In this document: positions 58,051-64,000 of the stretch, in pieces | Numbering within the stretch: the first letter of the stretch is position 1 | Layout: each line of letters starts with the position of its first letter | Source: Lingula anatina | Lineage: Eukaryota; Brachiopoda; Lingulata; Lingulida; Lingulidae | Reading direction: 5' to 3' | Length of the DNA: 64,000 nt | Assembly: GCF_001039355.2 (NCBI RefSeq) | Contig: NW_019773592.1 | Span: forward strand, 98,141-162,140 | Notes under the pieces: model-generated | Told to the model about the DNA's origin: nothing | Database searches by the model: none | The model's input: the letters and a program-made list of their open reading frames with translations, nothing else | Translations under genes and position numbers: made by a program

Positions 58051-59070
58051 CAAAAGTCATATAAGTAGATATATGAAACAATATAAAAGCTGGTTTCTTG
58101 GATAAATAAGGCGAAACCCCCAAAACAGTCGTAAAAAGAACTGAAATAAATTTGAAACTTGAAATTCAGAATTGAATTGAATTGAAATAAAGAGTAAACT
58201 CTAGAAACCGCCGAATTGATATCATTTTATGGTTAGGTATTTCCTGAAATATTACAAAAATGCATTGTCTGTGCAAAAGAATTTTTTATAGAAATTGTGG
58301 GGAAATTATGGGGATATTTTGGAAAATGTGATTTCAAAGCACCTACCGTCACTATTTGAAGAAATACTTGCTGAAATTGCATACAACTAAGGACAATGCC
58401 AAACGGGTCATTATTCTTGAAAATATCTGTAAATAAGAATGCTTATTCAAAGGGACGTTGCACGGAGATCCCTTGAACTTGAGAGTGGAGCTTCCTCCAC
58501 GACTTCATGGCGTACCCACCCTCCTCTCCTTCTCTCAATGAAATCCAAATCAGATATAATTTAATTAAAAATTAATTTGTTTATTTGGGATTCAGAGCAG
58601 CAGAATAGGGCTCAGTTGACGAAATTATAGTCCGAATTTATTCAACTAATATTGCCAGCGAAATAACAGCCAATATAATTCGATTGACACAACTATAAAT
58701 TGAATGCGACAAAATATTAATTCAATCAGGCAATGGGGCTTTTATAACACGTTTTGTGTGAGGTTGCGACGTAGACGGGAGGGGTCTTTGATTTGCTCTT
58801 ATCCCGGGGCAAGTGAACCACACTTCTTTAACACTACGTTACTTCGTTTGTTTATCTAACTGGCCTAGGCGTCTCAATTTCATTAAGATATTGTAAGCCA
58901 ATGAATACGGTGCGCCATTCACTTTTTGGGGTTTGACCCTCGTCACAATACTCCCGTACAATGCCAGCAAAGGAAACGCATACAAATAGTAACAGCCTTA
59001 TTCTCAATGAGTGCTATTGTGGCTTCCCCTGATTTACGTTGCAAATCAAATCATGGCTTGCAAATCCCAC
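57697..59070. other. Unique intergenic DNA upstream of the Wnt gene
   Basis: No gene recognised. A (CT)n tract lies at 58003-58047. The rest is AT-rich with scattered GC-richer pieces (57694-57760). Confidence 0.6.
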
Positions 59071-59424
59071 ATAAAAGGCGATCCCTCCCTCGTTCGCATT
59101 CAGATACGCTCTCCGCTTGTCAAGTGTCAAGACTTATTAATCATAATTATAACAGCGTCCAGCCAGAAATTCAAGTTACCACGCTCTGCTGATCAACCCG
59201 TGGATAGAAACCCGCTTTGCCGCTGTGCTGTAAAATTGTCCAACACTGAGCGGTGCGCTTTGATCTGCCGTCTAGCCAATCAGATCACCGGATGATGCTT
59301 TAAGAGCAAACCGTACATCCCCGAGTGCGTTTCACGTGGATTTTTTGGACAAAATGGTTGTAAGAATTTTGACGGAGCCAAGAGAGCTTTGACTCGTTTA
59401 TGCATCGATGGATTTATTCGCATT
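59071..59424 (+). promoter_or_regulatory. Candidate promoter and 5' UTR of the Wnt gene
   Basis: ATAAAAGG at 59071-59078 resembles a TATA box. Downstream are a TCF/LEF-like site GCTTTGATC (59257-59265), a CCAAT box (59276-59280) and an E-box CACGTG (59333-59338). The transcription start is unknown, so which of these lie upstream of it cannot be told. Confidence 0.35.
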
Positions 59425-62400
59425 ATGGCAAAGCTTTGTTACACTTTTTGGATTTTACTCATAGTCCTTGTTGGATACCTCAGGTTTGCCGTCAGTACGT
59501 GGTGGTAAGTGGACCTCTTTTTCCTTCTCTTTATCTTAGATTTGCCTGGGTAGCGTCGTTTTCCAAGCCGCCGCTTCTTCTTAACGTCACGCGGCGTACA
59601 ACTAGGAGGCAATAACAGAAACGCATTCTATCGCGAGAAAGGTTAATTCTTAAACTAAGTATGAGTCTTTGAAGTGAGGGAGAAAGTTTAGTTTATCTTT
59701 CCCGACTGCCGGGTTTTTGTAGAGTGCTTTAATCGATGGAGAGCCAACGTGATAATGGAGCTCTTGAACGAGAAATACATACAGAGAAAGAGCAAAACGT
59801 TGTAGACTACTAAAGGGGTTGTTTGTAAATGTCATGGTGTAAAAAGTGAATTTTCACAAGCGAGAGAGTTTGTTTGCAGCATATGACAGAGTTAGGATAT
59901 TTGGACGATGATCGATATTCAAATTTTAGCAGCACTGACGTAAGTAGTTTTACTAGTTTTTAACCTTTTTTAAAAACTTTTCAAAAGTAAGTTTGAATCG
60001 TATTAAATGTTTTATGGTGTGATTCTTTCGTTATTATTATTATCATTACTAAGTTATAATCTAACTGGCATACAGTTCTACGCAAGTGTGCAAAATGGTC
60101 TTGTTGTGCTTGTGCAGACGAGATTTTTTTTTTTTGTTTTGTTTTGTTTTCTGGAATTTTCCAAGGAGGCGATCTTTTTGTGCAATTGATTTAGACAAAC
60201 CATCTTTACATTTTTGTTCGCTTTACTCTTGGGTATCTAACGTGTAAAGAATCTTATGTGCAGATTGCATATTGAAATGTTTAAGAGCCTCGGATAAAAA
60301 CGCAAAAGTTATTAGATTACTTAGCGTTCGGGGAAAAACATAAAAAGCATACATATAGAATGTTTTTAAGCAATAGAAAATGAAGGATATACAGAAAGCC
60401 TGGGTTGAGTCATGATTAAAACGTTGATAAAGTATTAGTGAGTATTACAATAAAAAAAACCCAGCAACTGAGCATCTTAAATATAGGACAAAAAGATGAG
60501 TGAACTACATGTAGTTACACAATAAAAGCGGTACAGACCACAGGGGAAAGCGGTGCAAAAACAATATTACAGACAGTCACGACTAAGTGCTACCTTATTA
60601 TGAGTAAAGATCCCCACAATTACTGTAATTTCTCTAAAACCCTTGAGATACGCTACCATCAAACAACGGAAAGGAAACAATCAGGCAGTATAATCATTGT
60701 TCTCTTTATTGCTCTCTTTTCTTCAAACATGCGAACATGACTCGGCCTTTCATCCAATTTACCCGTTTCCGTCCTCGCCATGGCGTACAAAATGTACACT
60801 TCCACGATATATTGTGGTTCACTATTATAGGCATACAGCTAGATTATTTTCAATATTTGTGTTATCCGCAGGCATGGGCTGTGAAAGACACAGCGGTTTT
60901 TATTCCGTCACGGTGACGAGACAGAGTTCGTAATATAAACGTTTAAGAAAGGGTGTTCCATTCTTTTAGAAAGCGGGTAATTAAAACAACATTAATAACA
61001 GCAAAATATTCCTTATTTGTCATCGCAAACAAAGGCTTTCAATTGCGCTGAATGACTTATAAAAGAAGGGATGGTATATTCACTCTAGCGTCAAGTGTTT
61101 TCAAGCAGACACTCTTCAAATATTACAAATGCGAAGAGGGCTTAATTAGATTCAATTTGTTTAAATCTTTAGAGAAGGTAAGGCTGGGTCGAGCTAATTT
61201 TCATCCATCTCCTCATTAAATTAGACGTTGGAAGGAGTTTTTCTTTCGATTGTTCCTGTAGGAAAATGTTGATACATTCTGTTGCCTTAGAAAGCACAGA
61301 GAATTGCCATATAGGATTTCACCCATGTTGCTCTTAGATCCCGTTATTTACATTTGTTATTTATTCAAAATTCTAACGTATTTTCTTTTCGATAAAGTAG
61401 TGTTTTTCCCGCCTGTTTATGTAAATGTTAATTTACAAAATACCATTGGGAAACGCACAAACTTCTATTAACACTATTGTAGTAAATGTAACAAGGCCGA
61501 GACTGACAGTCTACCTATCACCTTGGAAAAGGGGTTCAGTTTATTACAGTAAATATCGAACGTTAATGATATGCAGTGTAAGGTGAAGTTCGCTACAGGG
61601 TGTGTCACAGCTATTCAATCAACGATAATTAATCTTAAACCTAATCTTAAAGCTTCAATTATGTGAAATATGTGTAAATGGTTCCTCTGGTTTATCTCTA
61701 CCCCTCATTTACCAACGCTAGTACTGCCCCCCCCCATCTCCCCCTCTCTCTCTCACTCTCTCTCTCTCTCTCTCTCTCTCATCTGTCCAAACGGCCATTG
61801 CTTACCCTCAATAAAACCTTCTCTTTTTCAGGTTCATAAGTCAACTCCCGTTACATGCGGTGGGGGCGCGCGTCATCTGTGATAACATCCCGGGACTGGT
61901 GGGGAAACAGAAGAAACTTTGTCGGACGTATCCCGACGTGATGATAAGCCTGGGCGAGGGCGCTAAGCTGGGAGTGAAGGAGTGCCAATACCAGTTCAGG
62001 AACCAGCGGTGGAACTGCAGCACGCTGGACAGGGACGCTTCGGTATTTGGGAAAGTTATGCTTAAAGGTAAGAAGTGAATTATACTTTTTGGTTTTGTTT
62101 CGTTGATGTGACGATAGACTAAAGAAATGCACAGAGATCAGTGCGTTGACTTTTCGTTTAAGCATTTGTTTTACTGTTGATTCCTTTTGTATTGATTTAC
62201 TATTACTTTGGTTTACGTGTAAAACAAGTGATAGATTTCGTTTGAGAATTATAATGTCGCTAGCACTGGAAATATGGCAAATTGTACAATAGATATATAG
62301 TTATATATTTTTTTAGACTTTGGGAAGCAGTAATTCAAACGTTTTAACATAAAGAAAAGATTTGTGTTCTATTTCCGGGATGACCGTCTAAAGCTATCTG

Positions 62401-62920
62401 TATGATTTTGTGTATAGAGTAACAACACGTCGCCATATTCTTGATATTCTGCTAAATTATACATATTTTTATTAAAGCCTGAATTACAAACAAAATATAG
62501 ATAAAATGTCAAGTGTTGTAAGCGTGTACATGTAGATATAAGCACAAAATAACATTTTCTTTAAAGTGAAAGTGCTAACAATTCTAAATGTCGAAAACCT
62601 TTTTCTACATCTTGTTTTTTTCTCTTTCTCGTTGTGAAGTAGGTAGCCGAGAGGCTGCGTTTGTACATGCCATCTCAAGCGCGGGCGTGGTGCACGCGAT
62701 CACACGCGCATGCAGCAAGGGGGAACTGTTGAATTGTGCATGTGATCCCACGAAGAAGGGGAAGAGTCGAGACAAGAAAGGAGAATTCGACTGGGGAGGC
62801 TGCAGTGATAATGTCAGATACGGCAGCAATTTCTCCAGATTCTTCGTCGATGCGCAAGAAAAACGCGTGCGCGATGCACGTGCTCGTATGAATCTTCACA
62901 ATAATAGGGCTGGCCGAAAG
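59425..62920 (+). CDS. WNT2: Wnt ligand, probably WNT2, first three coding exons (gene continues beyond the window)
   Basis: A secreted Wnt growth factor. Exons 59425-59504, 61832-62067 and 62643-62920 join in phase and give the first 198 residues of a protein usually about 350 long. Residues 1-25 are a signal peptide ([19 protein letters not shown]). Then come [20 protein letters not shown], the family signature [59 protein letters not shown] and [11 protein letters not shown]. The CDNIPGLV and NCSTLD stretches and the spacing fit the WNT2 subfamily best. The start was chosen because this ATG alone gives the signal peptide in phase with exon 2; upstream ATGs are in other frames. The lipidated Ser and the Cys-rich C-terminus lie to the right of the window. 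Confidence 0.92.
59505..61831 (+). other. Wnt intron 1
   Basis: 2.3 kb without a recognisable gene. A C-rich and (CT)n tract at 61731-61782 lies shortly before the acceptor of exon 2. Confidence 0.8.
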
Positions 62921-63011
62921 GTATGTTAAGTGCTTTCCTTAAGCAAACGCATTTTCTAACTTTACATTACTTATTTCACATACCCATGTTTATCAAGACG
63001 AAAGAAGGAGA

Positions 63012-63050
<39 letters not shown>

Positions 63051-64000
63051 ACACAAACACACATTTCACGAAAATCGACGCAAAAAAAGTGCACTTCGCT
63101 GACTCTTGTGTACTTATGACAGGTACCCCTTGCATGCCTTAAGCGAATACAAAAATTTCGCGTTAACCAAACCCATTTCCTATCCAAACAATTCCACTGC
63201 CTATCATAACCGAAAAGGGGTATCAATAACAACCCCTCTTTCCAAACTCTAGTCAAATAAAATATAAAAGAATGTTAAAAAATGTTAAACACTGCATGGG
63301 CCACGCATGGGGGTTTAACTTCATTCATAATGTAACTTTATTCATAAATATTTCTAAAACTTGGGTAGGGATTGTGTACATATATTTGGGGCGGCGTAAA
63401 AGTCTCTGTTTACACTGTTTTCCAGCTGAATGCTTCATTGGGTAAACAATATGCTAAGCGTACTGAAAATATGATACAAGATAAAGTCAGAAACGACAAA
63501 TAGGAAAAAAAAAATGAGCTACTGCGCGTTCATTTTAAAAAAAGAGAGAACTTTCACAAGGTGTTGCATTGCGTGTAGAAAACAAAACAATTCTTATTGA
63601 GATTCAGTTTTTGAAGTCTTACAAGTTTTGCATCTTTTTCGACTGCCATGCAAATAAAAAAAGAAGGAAAAACACACCTTTGCTGTTTTACACCCCTTTT
63701 AATGTAAAAAACAATCAGCCAAATCTGCAAAACGCATTTTATGTTTTTTTTCACTTTGGAATATAAATGGCGACGGGTGCTTTTATCCGATGTAGTTGTA
63801 TTTATCCCGGCAGCTATAACAGTAAACAAACTTGACGATATTGGAATATTTTTGGTCTGCTGACGTCCGTGTTGAATTTAAGTCTCTTCGGTAAAGTCAC
63901 ATTACATGTTGAGCCATTACTTGGTTAATGTAGGCTGAGAAGTTTTAGTCAGGGTCAGATAAAAATGGAAGAGAAGCACCAATCTTGGCAAACTATTTGC
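62921..64000 (+). other. Start of Wnt intron 3
   Basis: The donor gtatgt follows 62920. The intron contains a (CT)n tract at about 63018-63047 and no further exon before the window ends. Confidence 0.75.

Noticed and set aside
59880-59939. A 60-base open exon-like piece in Wnt intron 1 (acceptor tttgcag, donor gtaagt, [17 protein letters not shown])
   Set aside because: The phase does not fit: joined to exon 1 it meets a stop at once, and joined to exon 2 it is out of frame. No family match. Probably chance.

Overview
The window is nuclear DNA of an invertebrate animal. It is AT-rich and intron-dense, and holds three recognisable conserved animal genes, a LINE and several families of short inverted-repeat elements. 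The protein sequences, the many small introns and a 160-bp tandem repeat of a kind known from bivalves suggest a lophotrochozoan, perhaps a mollusc. I cannot name the species.

Layout, left to right. (1) 1-7.1 kb: a BTB-BACK-Kelch gene (copy 1, + strand) with one frame-breaking base, a 5'-truncated LINE in its 3' flank, the tail of a further kelch copy, and two decayed exons of MCM10. (2) 7.6-24.4 kb: MCM10, the replication-initiation scaffold, complete on the - strand in 21 coding exons. A second, intact kelch gene (copy 2, + strand, 14.8-16.6 kb) sits inside one MCM10 intron. Copy 2 plus the MCM10 sequence to its right (14.8-19.8 kb) is the counterpart of the left-hand block, so the left block is a decayed segmental duplicate that carried pieces of MCM10 past that gene's own 3' end. 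(3) 24.4-25.7 kb: a divergent promoter region shared by MCM10 and UPF2, with an E2F-type site on the MCM10 side. (4) 25.75-48.26 kb: UPF2, the nonsense-mediated-decay adaptor, complete on the + strand in about 36 coding exons. (5) 59.4 kb to beyond the window: the first three coding exons of a Wnt gene, best matching WNT2.

Two large direct duplications look like assembly artefacts (alternative haplotypes placed in series), not biology. Inside UPF2, exons of the first MIF4G domain occur two or three times (28.4-30.9, 30.9-34.0 and 34.0-35.9 kb), with single-N joins between them. The UPF2 3' end and the intergenic DNA beyond it occur twice (47.2-52.6 and 52.6-57.7 kb), again joined at single Ns. 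A reader should collapse both.

Mobile DNA: six copies of a 167-174 bp element (ends CAGGGGCGG...CCGCCCCTG, 5-bp target duplications), two copies of a second element of about 213 bp, one 338-bp element flanked by TTAA (Kolobok/piggyBac-like), and a Helentron-like tandem repeat. The conserved genes belong to separate pathways (replication, mRNA surveillance, cell signalling). Apart from the shared MCM10/UPF2 promoter region and the nested kelch gene, I see no sign that they work as a unit. I found no RNA genes or CRISPR arrays.
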